Part shown: one piece after another, positions 19,401-26,649 of the stretch
Position numbering within the stretch: position 1 is the stretch's first letter
Layout of the letters: each line of letters starts with the position of its first letter
IMG/VR virus record: IMGVR_UViG_3300042475_002850
Coordinates: 1 to 41,661 of that record
Length of the DNA: 41,661 bases
Origin: a virus
Reading direction: 5' to 3' (one strand)
Notes under the pieces: generated by a model
What the model saw: only the letters and a program-made list of their open reading frames with translations
Told to the model about the DNA's origin: nothing
Database searches by the model: none
Translations under genes and position numbers: made by a program

Positions 19401-22400
19401 AAATCTTTTATCTACTAATGATAATTCAGCTATTGTTTGTCTTGCTGTATCAAATTGATCTTTAGTTAAATCGGACGATGCAAGAACTTGTAAATTTCTT
19501 ACTTTTTCTCTTTTATCGTTTGATATCTGAAGGTCTTCTAAAGTTTTTTCAACTTCAGCGGATGAAGCGTTTGGATTTATTCCTGCTTTTATAGCGGCAG
19601 GTATTTTTAATAAATATTTTTGTCTTTCTTTTTCTGTTTTTTCTCGTTCTTTTGGAGTCAATCCGCCTTCTTCAAGTTTTTTTAAAGAACTTGTATAACC
19701 TTGTACTGCATTTTCAGCTTCTTTATCTTTTTGAGTTGCATTCTGAATTGATTTTGCAAAATCATCAACATTAGATCTTGCGTTAATCATGGCTCCACCA
19801 AATCCAACCGCTGCCCCAACTGCTGCGCCTAATGCTGTTCCAAATCCTGGAATTATACTGCCTATCAATGCTCCAGTACTAGCTCCAGTTAAAGCTGCGC
19901 TAACACCAGTTGATCCCAATCTTTGACCATAACTCATTTCAGATCTATCTCTACCTTGTGCAATAATTGATTCTAACTGTCCAGCAATCATTGGAACCGC
20001 TATCTGAAAACCAACGTTTCCAGATAATTTATTAGTCATTGATGATAATGAATTCATCAAACCCCCACGATTTGCTGAAATTGTATTCGGATTTATAGAA
20101 GCAGGATTAACAGATCTTGAAGGCATTGGCTTTAGTGCCGCTGCTGCGGAAGCTGCGGATGCAGCAGCAGCTTTTTTCTGTGCATTTTGATTTTGCTGAG
20201 TAGCTTTAATTAAACCATTATTTGCCTCTGCAACTATCGTACTTGATTTAGTGCTTTGTTGTAAAGCTTGAGCATTTTGTTGAACTGTATTTTGCAACAT
20301 CGCCTGCTCTTGTGCTGATAAATTTATATCTCTTGTTAATCTAGAAAGAGCTTTATTCAATTCAACAAATAATTGTTGTTCTGAACCAGTTAAAGCTCCA
20401 AAATCCATACCTAAAGATTGTTTAGCATTTAAAGTCGCAAAATTTGGGACAAACCCTTTGCTCATTAATCCAGCGGCTTCTTGATTACGCATTGAATCAT
20501 TCAAAGCATTTTTTAAACCACCATGGTCTGAGATAGCAGAAGCAAAATTTGGCTGACTGCTATTTCTAATAAATGGAAAAGGTCCAGACTTAGTATCAAG
20601 AATAGCTTTATTACCACTCATACTTTGTTCAAGACCCATTACCGCTTGTTCATAAGCAAAGTTAGGTATAAAACCACCATATACAGTATTTTTCTTAGCT
20701 TCGTATCTTCTTAATAAACCGTCTGTAACTTTTGTGAGTTTTGCGCTTATTGTAGGATTAACATTTGAATATTTATCTTTAACAATTGATGCAGCGGCCA
20801 TTTCAAATTCACTAAATTGTCCTGCTGGATTTTTACCAGTAGGATCAATAAATTTAGGCATATTTGATACCGCTATCATCGAACTTACTTTTTTTGCCAA
20901 TTCTGGATTTTCTTTTTTAAGATTTTCAAGTTTAGCATTCATGAATCCACTAATTGATCCAGAAATATTTTTGAAATCTTGCTTCAACTCCAACATGCTG
21001 TATGAACCATCAGCAATTTTATATAATAAATCAAAATCATTACTATTTGCTATATCACCTATAGGTTTATTTTTAAACCCAACTTCTGATGGTCTTATTA
21101 CCTTTTTTGAACCTAAAGCTATATTTAATGCAGATCTAACAAAGTCTTCATGCAAATAAGAAAGCATATTGGCATTACCTTTTTTAGCGTATTCGTGATT
21201 TAAACCTTTTCCATAAGTAGGAAAATCTCCCATTTTGAAAAGATCTGTATCACCAGCAATATCTTTATATTTACTAGAATATTTTTTAAACCAAGGAATT
21301 CTTGCAGTACTCATTGGTACAGCAAAATTAGGAATAAAACCATTAAATTTATCGTAATCAACATTTACCTTATCTTTGGCAAACTCCATTATAATTCTTT
21401 GTTTTAAAGCTTTTGTTTGTTGCTTTTTGTTTAAGCCTTGCAAAAATACAGATTTAGAATCAGGAGCTAAACTTGATGCTCTACTACTAGCAATAGCAAT
21501 CGGCTGATCTTTTCCTTTTCCTATTATTTCAGTAAAATTAGGATCTAAAATTAAATCTTTTCCATCAAAAAAATAATCATCTGAATATGGATTTTTAAGT
21601 ATATTACCATAATTCAAATTAAGATGTCTTATTACTTTTCCAATATTAGTCGCTGCATTATGTCCGGTGCCACTATAAGCATCTGCAAATGTTTGTGATG
21701 AATAAAAATTTTTATTATACTCTTTAGCTGGATCAGATGGAACTTTAGGTACGCTTATAAAATCTATAGGCTTATTGAACGAAGGAGACATTCCAATATC
21801 CATACCGACTTTATCTTCAAAAGCTCTTCCAATTCGTTTATTAAACAAAATTTGATCTTTTTTAGTTGCAAAATTAGGTATAAATCCACCATACATATAT
21901 GGATCAATACCAGTTTTATTTATAGAATTTTTTCTGTGTGCGCGACCAGCTTTTGATCCAGCAGGAGGATTAATAAATGGTTGATTAAAACCAGAAACAT
22001 ATTTTGTTTCCTCCGCTGTATTCATGTAAGTGTTAGCTCCTACTGAGCTTGGAGCTTTTATAACCTTACCAGCCTTGTAACCACCCATGGCTGCACCCAT
22101 TCTTTCAGACATTTCAGCAAATGCTGGAATATGACCACCAGCTTTTATTCTTGGCCCTACTTGAATGCCTCTAGCTCCAACGGTTGCTCCTTGAGCAGAC
22201 AATAACGGAGCTAATTGTTGAGCTAATTGTAATTGTTGTTGATACTGTGCTGTTTGTAATTTTGCAAAATTTAATAATGTTTGCGCTTGTGCAATTTCGT
22301 TACCTTGTTGTCCTTGAAGAGCCATTGATAACTGGCTTTGACCCTGAAGAATTGATAATATTGATTTTTCAATATTCGCTCTTTTTTGAGCTTCTGTTGT

Positions 22401-23783
22401 TAAACCTAAAATAGCTGGCAAAGCTTTTGTAGCATCTTCAAATGTATTTTTAGCGACTTTAGCAATAACTGCAAATGCAATAGCCAATCCCGGTCCAGTA
22501 ATTACATTGCGAATACCTTTTAATAAACCATTAGCAAAAATAGACCCCGGACCTTCTCCCTCTAAAGTGTCATTTATATATTTTACGGCATCATTTACTG
22601 GAGATACTATAGCTTCAAATATTGGAGCAAACGTTACTTTACCTACATTATTAGCTAATTGCTGTAAACCTAAACCTGTTTGAGTAGCGAGTGCGCTTAG
22701 AGTTTTATTTAATTTTTGATTTGCCAAATCAGCTTCATTTGAAGCTTTAGCTCCTCTTTCTAATGCTTTTGTATAAGTTCCTTGAGTATTTGTTAAATCA
22801 TTAACAATTCCTTTAAGAATGTTAACTTGATAAACACCAGCTACTTGTTCTGATAATTGAGCGCGTTGAGCGTCAGCAAGATCATTATATTTATTAGCAA
22901 AATTTTGTAAAATTTGAACGGCTGGTAAAATATTACCCTCGACATCGCGAACAATAATATTAAATTTTTCTAACTGATCTAGAGTATCAGTTCTTTGTAG
23001 ACGAGTAAAAATTGTTTTTAATGCGTTACCAATTACAGCGCCACCTCTTGCTGTACTTTGTTGAGCGGTTGTAACCAAAGCATTTAGTTGATCGAAATCA
23101 ACTCCAGCTTCTTGGGCTGCTTGACCTGTTCTTGACAAAGCTTCAGTTAAATCGCTTGCTGATACTGCGAAATCTTGTTCAACTGCTGCTAATTTATTAA
23201 CAACTTGAGCTGTTGTTAATCCAGCTTTAGAAAATCCATTGATTGTAGAAGTCAAATCTTCAACGGCTTGTCTAGAACTTATTCCAGTTAAACGAACTAG
23301 AGTTAAAGCATCAGCAGTTCTTTTTAATGTTTCTTCTGTATTTAAACCTTGACGAGAAAATTCTAAAGCAGCTTTTGTAGCATCGTCAAAAGACGAAGCT
23401 GTTTGTTTAGATATAGTGAACAATTCACTTGAGAATTTTTGCAATCCTGAAGTTGATAAACCTAAAACACGATTAACATCTGTTAGAGATTTTTCAATTT
23501 CAATAGTTATATTAGCTAATTCTTTAAAAGTCTTTACTGCACCACCTAATACAGCAGTAGAAGCTCCGAATGCAAGTACGCGAGCATTAGAAGCTTTCAA
23601 TGCAGATTCAAAATCAGCTAAATCACTAGTTATTCTGCCTAAAGGTTGAGAAAAACTTCTGGGATTAATCTGTAAATTTAATTGATTTTGGCTTGCAAAT
23701 CTAGCATTATATGCCGCCACACCTTGCGATATGCTCTGAGCTAATGCCGATTGACTCGCTTGGACGTTAATCTGTACTGACAT
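16485..23783 (-). CDS. Tail tape measure protein (TP901-like) with embedded globular domains
   Basis: 2432 residues. The first ~450 carry the TP901-type core: a hydrophobic V-L-A-F-G-A-S-T-A-V segment, then helical repeats rich in Ala and Gln with Q-A-V-E-D-L-T-S-T-I-N-G and G-V-D-F-D-Q-L-N-A-L-V. Six related motifs of type G-F-I-P-N-F-A end at residues 556, 639, 821, 1043, 1081 and 1116 and bound inserted domains, one with a PD-(D/E)XK nuclease pattern (E879, D918, E932-x-K934). A Gly/Ala-rich membrane-like stretch lies near 1290-1340, then long coiled coils to about 1900. The C-terminal part has two G-E-Y-V-L/V-N motifs typical of tape measures. The protein sets tail length and is normally ejected before DNA. 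The start has a GTGTAA box 16 nt upstream. Confidence 0.96.
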   Translation of the reverse strand: MSVQINVQASQSALAQSISQGVAAYNARFASQNQLNLQINPRSFSQPLGRITSDLADFESALKASNARVLAFGASTAVLGGAVKTFKELANITIEIEKSLTDVNRVLGLSTSGLQKFSSELFTISKQTASSFDDATKAALEFSRQGLNTEETLKRTADALTLVRLTGISSRQAVEDLTSTINGFSKAGLTTAQVVNKLAAVEQDFAVSASDLTEALSRTGQAAQEAGVDFDQLNALVTTAQQSTARGGAVIGNALKTIFTRLQRTDTLDQLEKFNIIVRDVEGNILPAVQILQNFANKYNDLADAQRAQLSEQVAGVYQVNILKGIVNDLTNTQGTYTKALERGAKASNEADLANQKLNKTLSALATQTGLGLQQLANNVGKVTFAPIFEAIVSPVNDAVKYINDTLEGEGPGSIFANGLLKGIRNVITGPGLAIAFAVIAKVAKNTFEDATKALPAILGLTTEAQKRANIEKSILSILQGQSQLSMALQGQQGNEIAQAQTLLNFAKLQTAQYQQQLQLAQQLAPLLSAQGATVGARGIQVGPRIKAGGHIPAFAEMSERMGAAMGGYKAGKVIKAPSSVGANTYMNTAEETKYVSGFNQPFINPPAGSKAGRAHRKNSINKTGIDPYMYGGFIPNFATKKDQILFNKRIGRAFEDKVGMDIGMSPSFNKPIDFISVPKVPSDPAKEYNKNFYSSQTFADAYSGTGHNAATNIGKVIRHLNLNYGNILKNPYSDDYFFDGKDLILDPNFTEIIGKGKDQPIAIASSRASSLAPDSKSVFLQGLNKKQQTKALKQRIIMEFAKDKVNVDYDKFNGFIPNFAVPMSTARIPWFKKYSSKYKDIAGDTDLFKMGDFPTYGKGLNHEYAKKGNANMLSYLHEDFVRSALNIALGSKKVIRPSEVGFKNKPIGDIANSNDFDLLYKIADGSYSMLELKQDFKNISGSISGFMNAKLENLKKENPELAKKVSSMIAVSNMPKFIDPTGKNPAGQFSEFEMAAASIVKDKYSNVNPTISAKLTKVTDGLLRRYEAKKNTVYGGFIPNFAYEQAVMGLEQSMSGNKAILDTKSGPFPFIRNSSQPNFASAISDHGGLKNALNDSMRNQEAAGLMSKGFVPNFATLNAKQSLGMDFGALTGSEQQLFVELNKALSRLTRDINLSAQEQAMLQNTVQQNAQALQQSTKSSTIVAEANNGLIKATQQNQNAQKKAAAASAASAAAALKPMPSRSVNPASINPNTISANRGGLMNSLSSMTNKLSGNVGFQIAVPMIAGQLESIIAQGRDRSEMSYGQRLGSTGVSAALTGASTGALIGSIIPGFGTALGAAVGAAVGFGGAMINARSNVDDFAKSIQNATQKDKEAENAVQGYTSSLKKLEEGGLTPKEREKTEKERQKYLLKIPAAIKAGINPNASSAEVEKTLEDLQISNDKREKVRNLQVLASSDLTKDQFDTARQTIAELSLVDKRFKNIADAITSSQTGEERAAFLAKGGGLEQQLSRSETFKSLKPEEQKQVIEGFRNAFAENTQGTIRASKLGTSMQDARQVAEEIKRTAPNNSAKKSASDIYLEIDKFLNSTAITLRQTLAEEEFADKFNELKTTFENSLVEGLISPVKSITAQTELKKSNLQNAYNREIKTANLDFTTKFADQIRSTPVLGSNPTVIQKLKDFTNKEGGATTAELEQFINEAPLMTIPPDTLQKIMKMISDQKALEKDKADNLSREKKNLDESGRQAILREELSRSANIRASQMGSAQMERNIILSGRQTTSEIQQAREDRYLNDVSNFYNMGMQRQSELRIGYRETATARNIQTFNANQLETANTNVLDAERLRITNEIATANAANNKQLADSLRKSPLLNQTNLENLETLQQTISEQEKYVKSLNGQGEQFTAANNSLTQLKRIQADIINNTKRETELLKIRNEEERKRVRDAKSFSVGLSAGFDDINKERETFANDFGQKIPGLFRDGLVGAMDAALNKADDLESALMGVAASFLREIQGMMLRNIANNIVGSIGSSFSFGQPKSAIEAGQQRGGFIRAQKGMYISGGRTGDKNPALLEDGEYVLNRNAVKSLGGPRAIDQLNFNAFPRFATGGDPGSMSASVNMDAPFERLSMYGREQSPEFQNYLEKIREEEAAKEKKRAERKALLNQFIGTLISTGVSMGISSAVSAAKNSSMANANLKGATGSMSNGTTTQVTNFADAKSLIDSGGSITLANGSVLTKSNFADGFSRSTFNEVAATRFSQSGIRINSGNLFRKSSATLMGKDYANQAVKENFTNPAAAFSRSQSIYEFTPYKGKQQGGAIGFNQGGFLPYGSRLTDSIPAYLTGGEYVVNSRAVRKYGVGGLNKINSGVARFQDGGMVDTETSSPSNTSNTSNNNVSINITVNASSGKVGDQESDSNNEGTEGNAKELSNRIKAVVLDVITTEQRTGGLLDSTKKR
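20679..21320 (-). other. PD-(D/E)XK nuclease-like domain inside the tape measure protein
   Basis: Residues 822-1035, between two G-F-I-P-N-F-A motifs. The pattern is Glu879 in L-H-E-D-F-V, Asp918 in N-D-F-D-L-L-Y, and Glu932-Leu-Lys934 in S-M-L-E-L-K-Q-D-F, which matches the helix-E, strand-D, strand-ExK core of the PD-(D/E)XK superfamily in order and spacing. Fold and activity are inferred; the substrate is unknown. Confidence 0.6.
21345..21866 (-). other. Uncharacterised inserted domain of the tape measure protein
   Basis: Residues 640-813, between two G-F-I-P-N-F-A motifs. It has mixed alpha/beta composition. It opens with G-R-A-F-E-D-K-V (Glu656) and P-I-D-F-I-S-V-P (Asp674), which recalls the start of a PD-(D/E)XK fold, but I find no clear E-x-K afterwards. 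It could be a degenerate or unrelated domain. Confidence 0.5.
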
Positions 23784-23794
23784 ATATCAAATAA

Positions 23795-23800
23795 TTACAC
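23795..23800 (-). promoter_or_regulatory. GTGTAA box upstream of the tape measure gene
   Basis: GTGTAA on the minus strand, with the T of TGTAA exactly 16 nt before the ATG at 23783, in the 23-base gap after the second chaperone-like gene. Same motif and spacing as upstream of the portal gene. Confidence 0.5.
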
Positions 23801-23806
23801 TTAATT

Positions 23807-24793
23807 TTACTCAACACCCATTAATTTCATTAAATCCTTCATATCTAAACTGCCACCTTTCTTTTTAGCTTCTTCGGCCAAACTTACATTTTTTGTATTT
23901 CCTTTATCCATATTAATGTATTTATAATCTTCTTTTGTAGCTCCAACAATAGATGTAGCTTGATTATCTTTTTGTTGCATTTTTTCTTTAGCTTTTTCAT
24001 TTGCATTTACATAATCTATTAACTTATCTGGATCTTTCTTATAATTTTCTGGAATCTTATCATTTGTAGACAATATATTCTTAAAATATCTTGCATATAA
24101 TATTAAACGCAACTGATTATATGTAAGATTTATAATAGGTTTTCCATAAAAATGTATAGGATCTTCACAATATGGCATGTAATAACTAAAAAAATCTTCT
24201 AAAACTAATTTCTGAATTTTAGAATCAGAAAAATTATTTAATATTGAATTATATATTTTAATAAGTTCAGATAAGTTATCTGAATTTATATTATCAAACT
24301 CTTCTTCTAGATAAAAAAGTGTATCTAAATTTTTATCTTTATATATTGTAAATTTAAGAAACTCTTCAGTTACCCTTTGTTCGGCGTAATGTTCGCAAGT
24401 ATTACCAAGATAAGAATTTCTTTTATTTTTTAATTCATTTATTTTAAGCAAAGAGTCGTTTAGCTGTTTATTTAATATATCTATTTGAGATTTAAGATAA
24501 GTGTTTTTTTTCTGCTCGGTAATCTTATGTAAAAAAACTTCTTCTTGTTTTATGGCTCTCTCATCAACATCTGTCCAATAACCTTCTTCTTTTAAATTTA
24601 TTAAAGACTCTTCAATAGTTGGTATACCACGATTTTTAGCTTCTTTTAAATAATCCTCTTTTGACTCATCAAGTAAAACTTGATCAGAAATATTTATATG
24701 TTTAAAATATAATTTGCCAAAGCTACAATTTATTAAGGTGTAGCCTTGGCAAATATCTCTGAAACTTTTTTTATAATCTAAAGTGTAATCCAT
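23807..24793 (-). CDS. Second tail assembly chaperone-like protein (by position)
   Basis: 328 residues, directly upstream of the tape measure gene. A charged helical region (about 55-130) with I-D-I-L-N-K-Q-L-N-D-S-L looks like a coiled coil. A conserved-looking patch Y-C-E-D-P-I-H-F-Y-G-K-P lies at about 208-219, and the C terminus is Lys-rich. Its ATG overlaps the stop of the preceding gene (TAATG). In most siphoviruses this position holds the G/GT pair, where the second product arises by ribosomal frameshift; here the two genes are instead coupled by the overlap. The role in tape measure folding is inferred; the sequence is not one I recognise. Confidence 0.65.
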   Translation of the reverse strand: MDYTLDYKKSFRDICQGYTLINCSFGKLYFKHINISDQVLLDESKEDYLKEAKNRGIPTIEESLINLKEEGYWTDVDERAIKQEEVFLHKITEQKKNTYLKSQIDILNKQLNDSLLKINELKNKRNSYLGNTCEHYAEQRVTEEFLKFTIYKDKNLDTLFYLEEEFDNINSDNLSELIKIYNSILNNFSDSKIQKLVLEDFFSYYMPYCEDPIHFYGKPIINLTYNQLRLILYARYFKNILSTNDKIPENYKKDPDKLIDYVNANEKAKEKMQQKDNQATSIVGATKEDYKYINMDKGNTKNVSLAEEAKKKGGSLDMKDLMKLMGVE

Positions 24794-25551
24794 TATTGTC
24801 CAGCAAGAATCTTATCAAATTCTTCCTTATCGATCTTGCCAGTAAAGAACCAAAAACTAATAATACTAGCTAATTTATTATAAGTCTTAGTGTATATCTC
24901 ATCTTCCTTTTCCTCTAAAGAATAAAGATATTCTTCTTTTTCTTCTAGAGTTTTTCCAGGAAATATTGGAAGATAATCAACTTGATTCTTACTTGGATCT
25001 TTATAAAAACTTAAACTTAAAACATACCATAGAATTGATCTATTTTGTGCTTTTGTATCTGCTGTGTGATTAAAAAGATTTAAATAACTAGTTTCTCTTT
25101 CTACGATTTCTCTTCTTACATCTATCAATTCAGATTGTTTTAATGATATTAAATCTTTATCTTCTTGAGTTCTTTCCGATTCAGGCTTCAAGTTAAGATT
25201 TACTATCTCAATTTGAAGTTGACCATATTTTTCATATCCAGCGTTCAGTTCGTCTGAATCTTTTTGATTTACTAACCCACCTGTATCACTATATTTATTA
25301 AGCAACATCGCTTTCGTTAATACGCCTTGCTTGATACATTTACTCATTTCGATAGAAAACACCATTTCAGCTTCTTGAATTTGCTTTCTATTTGGTTGTT
25401 TTATTAAAATTTCAACAGGAATTGTCTTATCTACCATTTCTGAAATAGTGCGCTCTTTTTCAACACCGTTTTCATCAGTATACTTTTCTTGTCTTTTTTC
25501 TGTAATTTTTGCGACCTTTTCGATATTAAATGTGTAAATGTACTTAGACAT
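24793..25551 (-). CDS. Tail assembly chaperone-like protein (gpG position)
   Basis: 252 residues, lying between the tail tube gene and the tape measure. The N-terminal part is beta-rich with a charged hairpin (about 18-40), followed by V-E-I-L-I-K-Q-P-N-R-K-Q-I-Q-E-A-E. The rest is helical and acidic, ending K-I-D-K-E-E-F-D-K-I-L-A-G-Q. An acidic helical protein at this place is typical of gpG-like chaperones that bind the tape measure, but this assignment is by position. It is the first minus-strand gene left of the inverted block; its start is 40 bases from the divergent + strand gene, so a promoter for the tape measure operon probably lies between them. Confidence 0.65.
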   Translation of the reverse strand: MSKYIYTFNIEKVAKITEKRQEKYTDENGVEKERTISEMVDKTIPVEILIKQPNRKQIQEAEMVFSIEMSKCIKQGVLTKAMLLNKYSDTGGLVNQKDSDELNAGYEKYGQLQIEIVNLNLKPESERTQEDKDLISLKQSELIDVRREIVERETSYLNLFNHTADTKAQNRSILWYVLSLSFYKDPSKNQVDYLPIFPGKTLEEKEEYLYSLEEKEDEIYTKTYNKLASIISFWFFTGKIDKEEFDKILAGQ

Positions 25552-25591
25552 ATTTATAATATTGTATTTTTAATGTGTTTAAATTCTAATT
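25552..25591. promoter_or_regulatory. Divergent intergenic region, probable paired promoters
   Basis: The only divergent gap in the window (40 bases, almost entirely A/T). It must supply the start signals for the leftward chaperone-tape measure genes and the rightward neck-tube genes unless transcription enters from further away. TATAAT is present on the + strand at 25555-25560, and TACAAT on the minus strand at 25561-25566. No -35 element is evident in either direction and no box repeats, so the promoter call is from geometry more than motif. Confidence 0.35.
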
Positions 25592-26047
25592 ATGGGAACT
25601 AGTTTATTAACTTCTACTGAAAAAGCAGCTTTGGCGGCTGTCTTTGATGATATACATGAAACTTTTGCCCGTGAAATAACTGTTTTTAAAGAAGCCTCTA
25701 CAGTTGTTATCATAACGGACCCTAATTATAATCCGCTGTATAAGACCGCTGGTCAAACTACTTCAATAATAAATACACCTGTTTATAAAACATTCAAAGC
25801 AAGAATTCAATATCAAGATGACGTTGGTAAAAAATATTGGAGTGAACAAGGATTAAATTCTCAAATAAAACTAGAAGCTGTAGTTGGAACTGTAAGATTA
25901 AAGATCGATCAAGACGCTTATGATTACGTCAAAGACGCTCGCCGTTTTGATGTTGACGGTAAAAGATATGTTCTTAATTCTACATTTAGACCTCATGGCT
26001 TATTTGATGTACAATATTATACATTATATCTCAAACCTGATCCCTAA
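25592..26047 (+). CDS. Head-tail connector / stopper-like neck protein (putative)
   Basis: 151 residues, first gene of the + strand island. A short N-terminal helix (S-T-E-K-A-A-L-A-A-V-F-D-D-I) is followed by beta-rich sequence with F-K-A-R-I-Q-Y-Q-D-D and V-G-T-V-R-L-K-I, ending with F-R-P-H-G-L-F-D-V-Q-Y-Y-T-L-Y-L. Small beta-barrel neck proteins of this size usually come between the connector and the tail-completion genes, which is the order found here when this block is read 5' to 3'. It precedes the next gene by two bases. No named family recognised; the role is inferred from size and order. Confidence 0.65.
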   Translation: MGTSLLTSTEKAALAAVFDDIHETFAREITVFKEASTVVIITDPNYNPLYKTAGQTTSIINTPVYKTFKARIQYQDDVGKKYWSEQGLNSQIKLEAVVGTVRLKIDQDAYDYVKDARRFDVDGKRYVLNSTFRPHGLFDVQYYTLYLKPDP

Positions 26048-26049
26048 AA

Positions 26050-26649
26050 ATGACAAAACTTGATTCAGCAGATCTAAATCAAATTGCCGAACAGTTAGTG
26101 AAACAAAACAATTATATACAATATGTTTATTCACAACTTCAAAAACAAATTGAAAAAATTAAACAAGAAATTATTGAAGAGTTTGAAAACCATCCTGTCA
26201 CGCAAGAAATAAATGGCGGAATAACTGCCAGCAATATTTCCAATACGCTTGATGGTGTTACAAATCTTTATTCATTTATAGGATTTGAAAGTGGCGACAA
26301 TCCACTAAATCCTATTCGTGAAGAATTAAAAAAAATTAATTTAAAACATACTACAAATAGTAAAGGCGAATTGGTCTTCTCTGTTGAATTTCCAACTGCC
26401 AAAGATATTTTTAAAGTGACTCCCATGCCTTGGGCAACTGGACGCAGTTGGTCACAAGGCATAGAATTAGGAATATCAGGATTGGGATATTATATTAAAA
26501 AAACTAAGAATAGCAGATCTGGATTAGGCATTCAATCTCAAACACCCATAAGAAATGGAGTTAGATTTAAGAATACAAAATACATATCATATCTTATAAA
26601 TTCATACACAAAAAAAATTCAAGATTTATCTAAGGATACAATTTTATGA
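26050..26649 (+). CDS. Tail completion / neck protein (HK97 gp10-like position)
   Basis: 199 residues. The N-terminal helix is Gln/Lys/Glu-rich (about 8-50), then F-E-N-H-P-V-T-Q-E-I and L-Y-S-F-I-G-F-E-S-G-D-N-P. After the middle comes P-M-P-W-A-T-G-R-S-W-S-Q-G-I-E. The combination of a long N-terminal helix with a compact beta domain resembles the tail-completion proteins found in the Z or gp10 position of siphoviruses. It starts two bases after the upstream stop, and its own stop overlaps the next ATG by four bases, so the block is tightly coupled. Function inferred from context. Confidence 0.65.
   Translation: MTKLDSADLNQIAEQLVKQNNYIQYVYSQLQKQIEKIKQEIIEEFENHPVTQEINGGITASNISNTLDGVTNLYSFIGFESGDNPLNPIREELKKINLKHTTNSKGELVFSVEFPTAKDIFKVTPMPWATGRSWSQGIELGISGLGYYIKKTKNSRSGLGIQSQTPIRNGVRFKNTKYISYLINSYTKKIQDLSKDTIL

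Larger units (their letters stand above)
20436..22139 (-). repeat. Array of G-F-I-P-N-F-A-type motifs in the tape measure protein
   Basis: Six occurrences, at residues 549-556 (G-G-H-I-P-A-F-A), 632-639 (G-G-F-I-P-N-F-A), 814-821 (N-G-F-I-P-N-F-A), 1036-1043 (G-G-F-I-P-N-F-A), 1076-1081 (S-Q-P-N-F-A) and 1109-1116 (K-G-F-V-P-N-F-A). They are separated by 75, 174, 214, 32 and 27 residues. The motif bounds globular-looking inserts, unlike the helical sequence on either side, and may be a docking or cleavage site. Confidence 0.85.

Noticed and set aside
19021-19458. + strand open frames opposite the tape measure gene (for example 145 residues here, 141 at 20734)
   Set aside because: They have no start context or neighbours and mirror the Ala/Ser/Leu-rich codons of the tape measure, which fully accounts for the region.
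24780-24800. Programmed -1 frameshift between the two chaperone-like genes
   Set aside because: No slippery heptamer was seen at the junction; the genes overlap as TAATG with separate starts.
25551-25558. T4 late promoter match TATAAATA on the minus strand
   Set aside because: It overlaps the ATG of the chaperone gene, so transcription would start inside the gene. Only a partial match is seen at 7456, and the T4 accessory factors are not in the window.
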